Assembly (NCBI RefSeq): GCF_016583765.1
Contig: NZ_NRRR01000002.1
Coordinates: 1-64,000 of the forward strand
DNA length: 64,000 bases
Direction: 5' to 3'
Source of the DNA: Chromatium weissei
Lineage (GTDB): Bacteria > Pseudomonadota > Gammaproteobacteria > Chromatiales > Chromatiaceae
Positions 1 to 9,278 of the stretch are shown piece after piece. How positions within the stretch are numbered: position 1 is the first letter of the stretch; every line of letters starts with the position of its first letter. The notes under the pieces are model-generated. The model did not search any database. It saw only the letters and a list, made by a program, of their open reading frames with translations, and was not told the DNA's origin. A program made the translations under genes and the position numbers.

Positions 1-960
1 TCTATTGGTTTGGCAACGGATTCCAATTCAGTTTCAATAACTGACGAAACTGGAGTAGACGCAATTTCAATCGGTTTTAGTTCCGGCTTAATCGGCACAG
101 ATGTGATTTCAATCGGCTCAGGCTGAGATTGTTGCACAACTGGTTTATTTTCTATTGGCGCTGCAATAGATTCTAACTCAGTTTCAATCACTGGTAGAGT
201 TGGAGTCGATGCAATTTCAACTGCTTTTACCTCCGGCTTAATCGGTACAGATGTGATTTCAATCGGCTCAGGTTGCGCTTGCGCAATCGGTTTAACTTCT
301 ATTGAAGTTGCAACAGGCTCCAACTCAGTTTCAATGACCGATGGAGTTAGAATCGATGCAATTTCAGTTGGTTTTAGTTCCGGTTTAATCGGAGTTAATT
401 TTGGTTCTGATTTAATCGGCGTAGCTATGGTTTCAGTTGGCTCGGATTGCGCTTGTGCAATTGGCTTTATTTCTATTGGAACTGAAACAGGTTCCAACTC
501 AGTTTCAATCACTGATGGAGTTGGAGTAGATGCGGTTTGAATTATTTTTACTTCCGATTTAATCGGTGCAGTTGCAACTTTAACTGGTTTAATTTCTATT
601 AGTTTAGCAACGGGTTCTAACTCAGTTTCAATCACTGATGGAATTGGAGTCTCAGCAATTTCAATCGTTTTTTGCTCCGATTGAATCGGAGTTGATTTTG
701 GTTCTGATTTAATCGGCATAGATGCGATTTCAATCGGTTCAGGTTGCGCTTGCGCAATCGGTTTAGTTTCTGTTAGCCCAGATTGGGCTTGTGCAATTGG
801 TTTAATTTTTATTGGTGCTGCAATAGGTTCTAACTCAGTTTCAATGACCGATGGAGTTGGAATCGATGCAATTTCAGTCGGTTTTGTTTCTGGTTTAATC
901 GGAATTGGTTTTATTTCTGGTTTAACTGGCGTTGGTGCGAGTTTAATTGGTTCAGGTTGC
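1..960 (-). repeat. Degenerate in-frame repeat array inside fliK
   Basis: A segment with core VIETELE, followed by PIxIKPIAQAQPEPIEI and PIKxExKPxEIAST, recurs at least six times. The core copies lie at about 28, 178, 325, 499, 622 and 835. Intervals are 150, 147, 174, 123 and 213 bp, all multiples of three. Units are therefore 41-71 residues with codon-level insertions and deletions, as expected for a protein repeat under frame constraint. Confidence 0.85.
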
Positions 961-1604
961 ACCTGTATAATTGGCTGAGTTGGTTGATCCGACGTTGGTT
1001 GATCAACGGGTTTTAATTGCACTGTTTCTGAATTTTCACGCGCAATTCTGGCAAGTTGATTTGCTAAATTTGTAATTGATTGTGGTGCGGTTAATTCAGC
1101 ATTTGCTGATTTTTCAATTGGCGCTGATTGCATTGCAACATTCGGTAACTCTTCCGGCAAATCTTCCGGTAAATCGACAGGTGCAGACCAAGTTTCTGGT
1201 GATGAAGATTCGAGTAATCGTTTTAATAAATCATCAGGTATATCAAGATCAGGTGTGTCTTCAACAATAGGAACTGCCGTCGTTGTGATCGGCGTAGTTT
1301 CTGGCGTTTCGATGTCCGAATCGGGAACCGGCGGAGCAGGCGCAATAGGCTGAGAATTTTGATTAGATACAATGGTTTGCGCCAGCAATTCGTAACCGGA
1401 AAGCGCGGCAATTTCTGCTGGATCAGTGTCTGTTTCAGCCAACGCATCTTTTAAGCGCGTTTCAAAAGTGGCGACAAAATTCGCGCCTTCCGGTGAGGGA
1501 GTTGCGCCTAATTCATTGAATGTACTACCAAAAAGCTGTAGCCACATGCTGGCTGGGCTGACTTGTAAGGTGATTGACGGCATCATTTGAGTTTCCATTT
1601 GCAT
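1..1604 (-). CDS. fliK: Flagellar hook-length control protein FliK, N-terminal part (runs off the left edge)
   Basis: The minus strand is open without a stop from ATG at 1604 to base 1 (about 534 codons), so the C-terminal end of the gene lies outside the window. FliK is the secreted ruler that sets hook length and switches export specificity. The call rests mainly on position: the start lies 2 bp after the fliJ stop, and fliK commonly follows fliJ. The composition also fits, being low-complexity and rich in Pro, Glu, Ile, Lys and Thr, as expected for an extended ruler segment. From about residue 190 it consists of degenerate repeats with a VIETELE core. An in-frame ATG at 1598 is an alternative start. 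The conserved FliK C-terminal domain is not visible, so identity is inferred from synteny. Confidence 0.62.
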   Translation of the reverse strand, partial: MQMETQMMPSITLQVSPASMWLQLFGSTFNELGATPSPEGANFVATFETRLKDALAETDTDPAEIAALSGYELLAQTIVSNQNSQPIAPAPPVPDSDIETPETTPITTTAVPIVEDTPDLDIPDDLLKRLLESSSPETWSAPVDLPEDLPEELPNVAMQSAPIEKSANAELTAPQSITNLANQLARIARENSETVQLKPVDQPTSDQPTQPIIQVQPEPIKLAPTPVKPEIKPIPIKPETKPTEIASIPTPSVIETELEPIAAPIKIKPIAQAQSGLTETKPIAQAQPEPIEIASMPIKSEPKSTPIQSEQKTIEIAETPIPSVIETELEPVAKLIEIKPVKVATAPIKSEVKIIQTASTPTPSVIETELEPVSVPIEIKPIAQAQSEPTETIATPIKSEPKLTPIKPELKPTEIASILTPSVIETELEPVATSIEVKPIAQAQPEPIEITSVPIKPEVKAVEIASTPTLPVIETELESIAAPIENKPVVQQSQPEPIEITSVPIKPELKPIEIASTPVSSVIETELESVAKPI

Positions 1605-1606
1605 GG

Positions 1607-2053
1607 TTATACCGAATCTTGATCTGTTTTTTGAAATGCTTTGCGCGTCGCCCACAGGTCTTGTTCGTATTGCTGTTTTCGCCCGTCTAGCGTGTTTTCA
1701 ATTCGTCGTCGCCGCTCAATTAATTTCTCTAATGATAAGCTGGCTTGGTGCATTTCCATCCACGCTGCTCGCGCTTTTTCAACTTGTTTTTCTGCAATAA
1801 CCAGACGACTTTCTTGTTGTTGTATTGCTCCGCGTAATTGCTGTTGTAGCAGCGCAATTTGTTTCAGAATACGCGCATCATTCGGTAAATTGGCATTGAC
1901 ATAGTGGCTTTGATATTCCACCAACAAATCACGCTGATGTTCGACCCGCTGCAATTCCGCCAATCGTCCGCCCAATGCAACTGCGCCTTCGTTTTCTTGG
2001 GCTTTCCGAATGGTTAATAAACGTTGAAAGCGTTTAATGCTGCTACTGCTCAT
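1607..2053 (-). CDS. fliJ: Flagellar export chaperone FliJ
   Basis: The 148-residue product is almost entirely charged alpha-helix, as expected for FliJ, the coiled-coil stalk protein that sits in the FliI ATPase ring and links it to the FlhA export gate. It opens MSSSSIKRFQRLLTIRKAQE and contains long Q/E/R-rich heptads (ALLQQQLRGAIQQQESRL). The length matches the family, about 145 residues. The start ATG overlaps the fliI stop by 4 bp (ATGA), which indicates translational coupling. Sequence conservation in FliJ is low, so the call combines composition, length and position. Confidence 0.88.
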   Translation of the reverse strand: MSSSSIKRFQRLLTIRKAQENEGAVALGGRLAELQRVEHQRDLLVEYQSHYVNANLPNDARILKQIALLQQQLRGAIQQQESRLVIAEKQVEKARAAWMEMHQASLSLEKLIERRRRIENTLDGRKQQYEQDLWATRKAFQKTDQDSV

Positions 2054-3456
2054 GGCGATGTCAATCGGCGATCTAAACCGCTGGGCATTGATAGCAATGA
2101 AAATAATTCATTTCGTGATTGTTCAAAGCTGGCTGCGTCAGTGCGGTTTTGGCTGAGATAGGCTTCTAAACGTGGATTCATTGCGACGGCTTCATCCAAT
2201 TGCGGATCGGAACCTTTTCGATACGCGCCGACCGCAATTAAATCGCGATTGCGCGCATAGGTTGCCATTAAACTGCGAAAACGATAGGCAGCGCGTTGAT
2301 GTTCCGGTGTGACGACGGCACTCATCACGCGTGATACGGATGCACTCACATCAATTGCGGGATAACGTCCGGTTTCTGCGATTTCTCGTGATAAGACGAC
2401 GTGGCCATCGAGAATAGCGCGAGCGGAATCAACAATTGGATCATTTTGATCGTCGCCTTCCGCTAATACGGTATAAAACGCGGTAATTGAACCGCCGCCG
2501 TGATCGCCATTACCGGCGCGTTCAACTAATTGCGGCAGCCGAGCAAATACTGATGCTGAATAGCCTTTGGTTGCTGGCGGTTCACCAATTGCCATTGCGA
2601 TTTCTCGTGCGCCCTGCGCAAAACGCGTTAATGAATCCATTAATAGCAAGACATTCAAACCGCGATCTCGAAAGTATTCGGCGATGGTGGTTGAAACCCA
2701 AGCGCCGTGTTGACGGAGTAGCGGCGATTGATCGGCGGGAACGGCGACGACAACGGTGCGTTTGCGGGATTCAATATCAAGGATTTCGTGAATGAATTCA
2801 TTCACTTCGCGTCCGCGTTCGCCAATCAATCCGACGATAATCACGTCTGCTGCCGTGTGTTTGGTCATCATGCCCAGCAACACGCTTTTGCCGACGCCGC
2901 TGCCGGCAAATAAACCGACGCGCTGTCCGCGTCCAATCGACAGTAAACCGTTGAGCGACCGAATGCCGACATCCAACGCCGTTCTGACCGGAGCGCGTGT
3001 TAACGGATTGATCGGACGACCTTCAATCGGCACTTGCTCCTGCGTGCGCAGCGGCCCGCCGTCATCCAATGGTTTGCCGAGCGCGTCAATCACGCGTCCT
3101 AGCAATTCGGGGCCAACGGCGATGCGCCGACTTTGTTCCAACGGTTCAATGCGTGCGCCGGGAATCAGACCTTCTAATTTGCCTTCGGGCATTAAAAACG
3201 TGCGTTCACCCTGAAAGCCCACGACCTCGGCAGCCATTTGCGTGCCGTGCACGGTGTGAATTGCGGCGCGGCCGCCGACCGGTAAACGAATACCCTCGGC
3301 TTCCAGCGTCATTCCAACCATGCGTGATAAACGACCTTCTGGCTGGGGATTGGGAATGTTTTCAATGCGTTGACGGGATTGCGCCAGCCGTTCGCGCAAC
3401 CCCTGCGCCAATTGCCGCGAACTTTCTTCCTGTAAATCCCGAATCACCTCGGTCAT
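2050..3456 (-). CDS. fliI: Flagellum-specific ATPase FliI
   Basis: This is the hexameric F1-beta-like ATPase that powers and unloads cargo for the flagellar type III export apparatus at the cytoplasmic face. The start is ATG 3456 (MTEVIRDLQEE; 468 residues), preceded by GGAG at good spacing and overlapping the fliH stop by 4 bp. Visible motifs are the Walker A loop GLFAGSGVGKS, IGERGREV, the Walker B region VLLLMDSLTRFAQ, and the GEPPATKGYSASVF and DGHVVLSREIAETGRYPAID stretches typical of FliI/SctN. Length and domain order are normal. Confidence 0.97.
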   Translation of the reverse strand: MTEVIRDLQEESSRQLAQGLRERLAQSRQRIENIPNPQPEGRLSRMVGMTLEAEGIRLPVGGRAAIHTVHGTQMAAEVVGFQGERTFLMPEGKLEGLIPGARIEPLEQSRRIAVGPELLGRVIDALGKPLDDGGPLRTQEQVPIEGRPINPLTRAPVRTALDVGIRSLNGLLSIGRGQRVGLFAGSGVGKSVLLGMMTKHTAADVIIVGLIGERGREVNEFIHEILDIESRKRTVVVAVPADQSPLLRQHGAWVSTTIAEYFRDRGLNVLLLMDSLTRFAQGAREIAMAIGEPPATKGYSASVFARLPQLVERAGNGDHGGGSITAFYTVLAEGDDQNDPIVDSARAILDGHVVLSREIAETGRYPAIDVSASVSRVMSAVVTPEHQRAAYRFRSLMATYARNRDLIAVGAYRKGSDPQLDEAVAMNPRLEAYLSQNRTDAASFEQSRNELFSLLSMPSGLDRRLTSP

Positions 3457-4202
3457 GGTGTTATCTCCGGTGGCGCGAGTTCGCCCCAAATGGCAGCGAT
3501 GTTTTGTTGCAGGCGGGTTTCTACAGTGGCATCGATGCGACTGGCTCCGCTTTCGACGATGCAGCCGCCTCGGTCAACGGTGGAATTGGGTAGCCAAGTC
3601 ATCGTTTCGTCAGCGGTTTTGGCGTACACCTCTAAAATGACTTGATCATCGGGATGGAGATGAATGCGCAGCGGATGATTGCGTGACGGCAGTTGTTTCA
3701 AGGCTTCGCGCAGCACCGAAACGATCAATTCTGGACGCTGGTGCAGCTCTTCGATAATCACTTGCCGCGCCAGCGTCGTCACCAACAACAGCAATTCTGG
3801 CTCCAACGCATCGACCGAGTTGGCGAGCGGATCGGCGAGAGCTTGCGCGATATGTTCCAGCGCATTCACCGCAATTTTGAGCATTTCTTCCTGCTGATCA
3901 CGCAACGCCAATTCACGCTGCTCGCGGGCTTCTTCTTCCACCGCCGCACGTTGCGCAGCCAAGGCATTGCCCGCGTCGTAACCGGCTTGATAACCCGCTT
4001 GATAACCGGCTTCTTCACCGGCGATGCGTGCAGCTTCTTGAATGGCGGTGATTTCTTCCGGCGTGGGCAGCGGAATCATCGGTGCAGAAATACGCTCCTC
4101 GTCATCGTCATCCTCCTCAACCTCAAACGAAATCACGGGACTGACATCGGGCGGTTCCCAAAGTCTGGCGCTGTTCGCTGCGGGTGAGGATGAACGAATC
4201 AC
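3453..4202 (-). CDS. fliH: Flagellar assembly protein FliH
   Basis: FliH is the peripheral stator that regulates the FliI ATPase and docks it to the C-ring. The product has 249 residues. A variable acidic N-terminus (EVEEDDDDEER) is followed by a glycine-zipper stretch (AGEEAGYQAGYQAGYDAG), the GxxxG repeats characteristic of FliH. Then come a coiled coil and a conserved C-terminal domain (LRIHLHPDDQ, VDRGGCIVESGASRIDATVE). The GTG start overlaps the fliG stop (TTGTGA), so the pair is translationally coupled. Confidence 0.95.
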   Translation of the reverse strand: MIRSSSPAANSARLWEPPDVSPVISFEVEEDDDDEERISAPMIPLPTPEEITAIQEAARIAGEEAGYQAGYQAGYDAGNALAAQRAAVEEEAREQRELALRDQQEEMLKIAVNALEHIAQALADPLANSVDALEPELLLLVTTLARQVIIEELHQRPELIVSVLREALKQLPSRNHPLRIHLHPDDQVILEVYAKTADETMTWLPNSTVDRGGCIVESGASRIDATVETRLQQNIAAIWGELAPPEITP

Positions 4203-5224
4203 AACATGGTTTCTCCGCCTTTACCGCCGAGTACGATCTCGCCGCTTTCGGCCAAACGCCGTGCCACTGCGAGAATTTCTTTTTGTGCTGCTTCAACATC
4301 GCTCAACCGCACCGGACCTTTACTATCAAGATCATCGCGTAACGCCTCGGCAGCGCGTTTGGACATGTTGCGAAACACCTTGTCTTTCAAATCTTCTTCC
4401 GCGCCCTTCAGTGCGACCACCAGCGTATCGGTGGAGATTTCGCGCATCAGCGTTTGCAGACCGCGATCATCGACATCAATCAGGCTGGCGAAGACAAACA
4501 TCAATTCTTGAATGCGCGTGGCAACACCTTCATCAACCTGCGAAATGCCTTCCATGACGACGGCTTCTTTGGATGAATCCATGAGATTCATAATGTTAGC
4601 TGCCATTTTGATACCGCCGACCATCGACGATTTCGCCGTGTTTTTACCGGAGAGCTGGCGCTCCAGCACTTCATCCAATTCCTGCAAAGCTGCGGGTTGT
4701 ACGCCATCCAATGTGGCAATGCGCAAAATCAAATCTGATTGCACGCGATCCGGCAAATACGACAGCGTTTCCGCGGATTGATCGGGATCGAGATGCGACA
4801 ACACGATGGCAACGATTTGTGGATGCTCGTTGCGAATCATTTCTGCAATGGCGCGTGGATCAAGCCATTTCAACGCCTCCAAGCCTTTGGAATTGCGCCC
4901 CAGCAAAATGCGGTCAATCAAACCCTCGGCTTTATCCTCACCGAGCGCCTGCCGCAACACGCGCCGCACATAATCATCTGCACCGATACCAAACGACGTT
5001 TGATCGTGAATCAGATTCAGAAATTCTTGCAACACATAACTGATGTCATTGCGTGAAATACGCTCCAACGACGCCATCGTTGTGCCGATTTTCTGCACTT
5101 CCTTCGGTCCCATGTGCCGCAGAATTTCTGCTGCCGATTCTTCACCGAGCACCATCAAAAAGATTGCGGTGCGTTCAACGCCGGAGAAACGGCTGGGATC
5201 ATTGACTTTTTTTGGATCAGCCAT
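4199..5224 (-). CDS. fliG: Flagellar motor switch protein FliG
   Basis: FliG is the C-ring protein that contacts the MS-ring FliF and the MotA stator and generates torque. The 341-residue length is typical. Visible family stretches are FSGVERTAIFLMVLGEESAAEILRHM (shown in part), the EHPQIVAIVLSHLDP middle-domain motif, and the C-terminal charged helix region (DDRGLQTLMREISTDTL; FRNMSKRAAEALRDDLDSKG). The ATG start overlaps the 3' end of fliF by 8 bp. This is a normal copy. Confidence 0.97.
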   Translation of the reverse strand: MADPKKVNDPSRFSGVERTAIFLMVLGEESAAEILRHMGPKEVQKIGTTMASLERISRNDISYVLQEFLNLIHDQTSFGIGADDYVRRVLRQALGEDKAEGLIDRILLGRNSKGLEALKWLDPRAIAEMIRNEHPQIVAIVLSHLDPDQSAETLSYLPDRVQSDLILRIATLDGVQPAALQELDEVLERQLSGKNTAKSSMVGGIKMAANIMNLMDSSKEAVVMEGISQVDEGVATRIQELMFVFASLIDVDDRGLQTLMREISTDTLVVALKGAEEDLKDKVFRNMSKRAAEALRDDLDSKGPVRLSDVEAAQKEILAVARRLAESGEIVLGGKGGETML

Positions 5225-7010
5225 TTTCTGCCATCCACAGTTTCATTACTTGCGCCACCCGTTTCGGGTCTTCGTGCACCAGTTCACGAATTGCTTCCAA
5301 ATCCATCTGTTGCTGCTCAACTTCCTTCGTCGTCGCCAACGCCAACTTCGCACCGGTCAATTCAGCATTCTTTTCGCCCATTTGCGCCGCCATTGCCGCG
5401 CCCTCCTCACTCAGCGCCACGCGCTCTTCATCGGTTAGATTTTCATCGTCCAAATCTTCATCGGATGCAACGCCATCACGCAAGGCGCGGCGTTCATCAT
5501 CTGGACCAGTCAACTGAGCAACCGGCTCCGGTGCAGGCGGTGGCGGCATCAATTGTTTCAATGCCGGACGCACGACGGTCAACAGAACCAATAGCGCCAA
5601 AATCATGCCACCGACGACCTTGACCAAATCCAAAAACCAACTTTGTGACCAAAATGGCGTGGCATCTTCAACCAGCGTATCCGGTACAAATGACGCCGAG
5701 CTGACACTCAATAAATCGCCACGTTTATCGCTAAAACCAATCGCACCGCGCACCAGCGCCCGAATGTTTTCCAACTCAGCATCGGTACGAGGAACACGCA
5801 CCACTTCGCCTTTATCATTGGTTTGATCTTGAAAATCAACGACAACGGCGGTCGATAAACGTCGAATACCGCCCGGCTTTTCCTGAATTCGCGCCGTGCT
5901 GCGATCCACTTCGTAATTGCGCGTCGTCTGCTGCGTGCGACTGCTGGGAATTTGATTATTCGCACCCGCCGCCTGCTGTTGATTACCGACTGCACCACCG
6001 GCTGGCGGCTGATTGGTCAATGCGCCGGGAATGCCACCAATCGCCGGATCAGCACCGAGTTTTTCTTCTTCATTACTCTGCTCGGAACGCACGGCAATAC
6101 GATCTGGATCAAAGGATTCTTGCGTACGTTCAATCTCAGAAAAATCCAATTCCGCAGCGACCTGCACTCGCACACGATTGCGTCCAACCACCGGAGTTAA
6201 TAGCGCCTGCACCCGCTCGGCAAAACTCGCTTCAACCCGCTGTGTATAGTTTAGATGATCAATTGAAAGACCTGTTTCCTTGCTCTTTTCATTATTGGTT
6301 AATAGCCGTCCAGCTTGATCAACAATCGTCACACGCTCCGGTGTCAATTCAGGAACACTGGATGAAATGAGATGCACAATTGCGCCGACTTGCGCCTCCG
6401 TCAATTCATTACCACTGCGCAAATGCACGACCACTGAAGCACTCGGTGGAGTGCGTTCACGCACGAATACCGAACGTTCGGCCTGAGCCAAATGCACTCG
6501 CGCCAGCTCCACCGGTTCCAATGCCGCGACGGAACGCGCCAGCTCGCCTTCCAATGCCCGCTGATAACGCGCACCTTCAATTAAACGACTGCTGCCGAAA
6601 TTAGAACTGTCTTGCAGCAACTCAAAACCAATATCGGCTGATTTTGGTAAACCCTGACCGGCGAGTAATAACCGCGTTTCCGCAATTTTATTTTGTGGAA
6701 TTTCAATTCGTCCCGACAGCGTATCGACCTTGTAAGGCACCTTCATTGCCGTCAATGCTTCCATCACCTGCGCGGCCTGCTCACTTTCAATTTGCATAAA
6801 TAGCGGCGCATAGGTCGGACGCAGTGCCCAATATAAAATCGCACCAGCAACCACGATTCCGCCGGCAATGATGCCAATCAGCGCAATTTGCCGACCAATA
6901 GGAAGTCCATTAAATGCACTCATTCGTTCTGCAAATGAAAGCGGTGGCGCGGGTGCGACCGCTGCCGATTGCATATCAGTGGGAGCAGTCATTGATGGTG
7001 ATGCGTCCAT
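5217..7010 (-). CDS. fliF: Flagellar MS-ring protein FliF
   Basis: FliF forms the inner-membrane MS-ring on which the export gate and C-ring assemble. The product has 597 residues. A first membrane helix lies at about residues 40-65 (IALIGIIAGGIVVAGAILYW). A large periplasmic region with ring-building motifs follows (RYQRALEGELARSVAALEPVE, shown in part; ARVHLAQAERSVFVRERTPP). A second helix (VVGGMILALLVLLTVVRPAL) and a cytoplasmic C-terminus that binds FliG (VHEDPKRVAQVMKLWMAENG) complete it. It is separated from fliE by 46 bp and overlaps fliG. Confidence 0.97.
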   Translation of the reverse strand: MDASPSMTAPTDMQSAAVAPAPPLSFAERMSAFNGLPIGRQIALIGIIAGGIVVAGAILYWALRPTYAPLFMQIESEQAAQVMEALTAMKVPYKVDTLSGRIEIPQNKIAETRLLLAGQGLPKSADIGFELLQDSSNFGSSRLIEGARYQRALEGELARSVAALEPVELARVHLAQAERSVFVRERTPPSASVVVHLRSGNELTEAQVGAIVHLISSSVPELTPERVTIVDQAGRLLTNNEKSKETGLSIDHLNYTQRVEASFAERVQALLTPVVGRNRVRVQVAAELDFSEIERTQESFDPDRIAVRSEQSNEEEKLGADPAIGGIPGALTNQPPAGGAVGNQQQAAGANNQIPSSRTQQTTRNYEVDRSTARIQEKPGGIRRLSTAVVVDFQDQTNDKGEVVRVPRTDAELENIRALVRGAIGFSDKRGDLLSVSSASFVPDTLVEDATPFWSQSWFLDLVKVVGGMILALLVLLTVVRPALKQLMPPPPAPEPVAQLTGPDDERRALRDGVASDEDLDDENLTDEERVALSEEGAAMAAQMGEKNAELTGAKLALATTKEVEQQQMDLEAIRELVHEDPKRVAQVMKLWMAENG

Positions 7011-7056
7011 AGCGAAATCCTGCGGTTAATCAGTGAATAATGCGATCAATTCAAAA

Positions 7057-7398
7057 TCAAACTTGCATATTCATGATTTCTTGATAGGCGGTGAGTAACC
7101 GATTGCGTACTTGGTTAATGGCTTCAAATGAAATACTGGCGCGATTCATTTGCAACATGACCTGCGGCAAACTGACATTGTCATCACCGAGTTCAAATTG
7201 TGTTTGTAGCGTACTGGCTTGCTCTTGTTCATTATTCACGGCGCGCACGGCATCTTTTAATTTAGATGAAAAGTTCTCATCAGCAGACAATTTACCGAGT
7301 TCACCGAGCGCGTCGATTGATGGCGTATCTTCAATTGCATTTGATTGAAAACGGCTTGCCAATGGCGCGATTAAAGGCTGTATGTTCATGTCGCTCAT
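7057..7398 (-). CDS. fliE: Flagellar hook-basal body protein FliE
   Basis: FliE is a small exported adaptor between the MS-ring and the proximal rod. I chose ATG 7398 (MSDMNIQPLIAPL; 113 residues) because a GGAG lies about 9 bp upstream and the length fits the family; a longer reading would add about 88 unrelated residues. The C-terminal half carries the FliE signature (DNVSLPQVMLQMNRASISFE, then NQVRNRLLTAYQEIMNMQV). It is the first gene of the fliEFGHIJK run. Confidence 0.93.
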   Translation of the reverse strand: MSDMNIQPLIAPLASRFQSNAIEDTPSIDALGELGKLSADENFSSKLKDAVRAVNNEQEQASTLQTQFELGDDNVSLPQVMLQMNRASISFEAINQVRNRLLTAYQEIMNMQV

Positions 7399-7504
7399 GT
7401 GCTTATTCTCCGACGAGTGCGCGATGTGGCTTTGGTCAATGCCCGCGTGATTGCGATGAAGCGTCAACATATCGAACGCGGCGCGTGACGGTTGCGATGG
7501 AGCA

Positions 7505-7520
7505 AGCAAGATCAATGCCG
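7505..7520 (-). promoter_or_regulatory. Candidate sigma-54 promoter upstream of fliE
   Basis: On the minus strand the sequence CGGCATTGATCTTGCT has GG and GC dinucleotides separated by exactly 10 bases, as in the RpoN consensus TGGCAC-N5-TTGCW (GGCA and TTGCT match). It lies about 107 bp before the fliE ATG, within the 344-bp gene-free stretch 7399-7742. The next gene upstream encodes a sigma-54 activator of the FleQ type, known in related bacteria to drive fliE operons. I see nothing else clear in this gap. Confidence 0.5.
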
Positions 7521-7742
7521 TTGCGGTTTTAGCCACAGTGAGCAAAAATAACACATGCAATTTCAGTGGTTTAGATTGGATTTTGCGCGGAAAGCAGCGG
7601 TATCGTGCGAAAATGGCAACAGCTTGTTTTGCTTTGAATTCTGAATTGCGCCGCGTGTGCAAATGCGCGCAGCATCTGCGATAACAGTTGAATGCGACGT
7701 TTTTTTGACGTTTGAAGTGGCGGCGAGTCGAGCGAGAAATCT

Positions 7743-9104
7743 TCAGTCAATTGCGGAGTCGTTTCCATCAGCGGCGGAGCCGTCACGGTCAAGACCGAAT
7801 TTGCGCATTCGTTCGACCAGCGTGGTGCGCCGCATTCCTAAACGTCGCGCTGCTCGCGCCACTACCTGCGCGTTTTGTTCCAACGCCGTGACGATCATGT
7901 TGCGCTCCAGTGCGTTGAGATAATCACGCAATTCCACGCCTTCGGGTGGCAGCGTGACCTCGGTCGTGATTTCTGCTGGCGCGGTTCCCAGCGTCAGAAT
8001 TTCCGCATCCGAAGGACGAAAGCGCGGCGGCAATTGCGCCAAATCGACGGGCATTTCGGGATACATGATCGCTAATTGCTCCAGCAAATTGGCGAGTTCT
8101 CGAATGTTGCCCGGCCAAGAATGCTGTTCCAGATGCGCCAGCACGGCTGGTGTTAACAGCGCCGGTTGAACGCCCTGTTCACGCAGCCGCGTTTCTAAAA
8201 TGGCAATCAACAGCGGAATGTCGGTTTGGCGCTCGCGCAGTGACGGCAATTCAATGGGAAACACGTTGAGACGAAAGAATAAATCCTGCCGAAATGCGCC
8301 TTCATTCACGGCTTCTTCTAAATTGCGATGCGTGGCGGAAATGATGCGAGCGTTGGTTTGCAGCGGTTTATTGGAACCGACGCGCTCAAACGTGCGCTCC
8401 TGTAACACGCGCAGCAATTTGACCTGCATCGGCAGCGGCATATCGCCGATTTCATCCAGAAACAACACGCCGTCTTCTGCCAATTCAAAGCGCCCCGCTC
8501 GCGCAGTGAATGCGCCGGTAAATGCGCCCTTTTCATGTCCGAACAGTTCGCTTTCCAGTAAATCCGGTGGAATCGCGCCGCAATTGACGGCGACAAAGGG
8601 CTTGCCTTGACGCGCCGATGCCGCATGAACAGCGCGAGCGACGACCTCTTTACCGGAGCCGGTTTCGCCGCGAATCAATACCGTCGCGTCGGTTTTGGCG
8701 ACCTGCGCAATCAGGCGCTTCACCGTCAACATCGTTGCGTGACGACCTACCAAATCCACACCGCAATCGGCTTCGACCGTTGCCGCATCACAGCGTAACC
8801 AATGCAAAACTTGCAGCACTTGACTGGGTTGCAGCGGCGAGCGCAGTTGCACCACTGAAGATGGCAGCGCCGCAGTTGCGGAATCGGTGGTTTGATAAAT
8901 CACGGGCACGGTGAGCGTGGCAGGCAAGGTTGCTCGCCATGTGAGAAGCAGGGTTGCTGGCGCACACAACCACAGTGCGGCGAGATCGTCGACGGGCGTG
9001 ATGGGCAGTTGCGCCAGCTCGCGCACGGTGCAACCGAGAAATTCCAGAATGTGGCGCGTCGCCGCGCCTGTGTTGGCATGACTGAATAAACCAATCGTAA
9101 TCAC
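7743..9104 (-). CDS. fleQ: FleQ/FlrA-like sigma-54-dependent flagellar master regulator
   Basis: This is a bacterial enhancer-binding protein. A divergent receiver-like N-terminus without an obvious phosphorylatable Asp pocket is followed by an AAA+ domain with Walker A GETGSGKE, the sigma-54 contact loop GAFTGA, Walker [11 protein letters not shown] and the arginine-finger region [16 protein letters not shown]. The C-terminal Fis-type helix-turn-helix ([20 protein letters not shown]) is characteristic of FleQ rather than FleR. GTG 9104 is chosen because AGGA lies 9 bp upstream; a TTG at 9164 would add 20 residues but has no ribosome site. The LFRS motif used by P. aeruginosa FleQ for c-di-GMP appears replaced by CGVD before LVG. 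Confidence 0.85.
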   Translation of the reverse strand: MITIGLFSHANTGAATRHILEFLGCTVRELAQLPITPVDDLAALWLCAPATLLLTWRATLPATLTVPVIYQTTDSATAALPSSVVQLRSPLQPSQVLQVLHWLRCDAATVEADCGVDLVGRHATMLTVKRLIAQVAKTDATVLIRGETGSGKEVVARAVHAASARQGKPFVAVNCGAIPPDLLESELFGHEKGAFTGAFTARAGRFELAEDGVLFLDEIGDMPLPMQVKLLRVLQERTFERVGSNKPLQTNARIISATHRNLEEAVNEGAFRQDLFFRLNVFPIELPSLRERQTDIPLLIAILETRLREQGVQPALLTPAVLAHLEQHSWPGNIRELANLLEQLAIMYPEMPVDLAQLPPRFRPSDAEILTLGTAPAEITTEVTLPPEGVELRDYLNALERNMIVTALEQNAQVVARAARRLGMRRTTLVERMRKFGLDRDGSAADGNDSAID

Positions 9105-9278
9105 CGCTGACCGTCCTGTTGATGTGCGCGTCGCATGGTCTAAATCGATTTCACGAATGCGCAAAAGCTAAATCAAATCTTGATGATCGAATTGCAGCCG
9201 TCGCCGAGCAACTTCGCGCCGATGCAGCCGAAACACCCAACGCCGCAACACTTCGCGCAATCCGTAATCGGGTGAATG

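Noticed and set aside
253-540. Plus-strand open frame rich in Ser, Gly and Ile over the fliK repeats
   Set aside because: It is the antisense reading of the repeated fliK codons, with repetitive composition and no ribosome site.
1-960. Regularly spaced repeats suggesting a CRISPR array or minisatellite
   Set aside because: Repeat units are degenerate, vary from 123 to 213 bp, lack unique spacers and are all codon multiples within one open minus-strand frame, so they are protein repeats of FliK.
2487-3640. Several long plus-strand frames opposite fliI and fliH
   Set aside because: They overlap well-identified genes on the minus strand, lack ribosome sites and family motifs, and have Arg/Cys-rich antisense composition.
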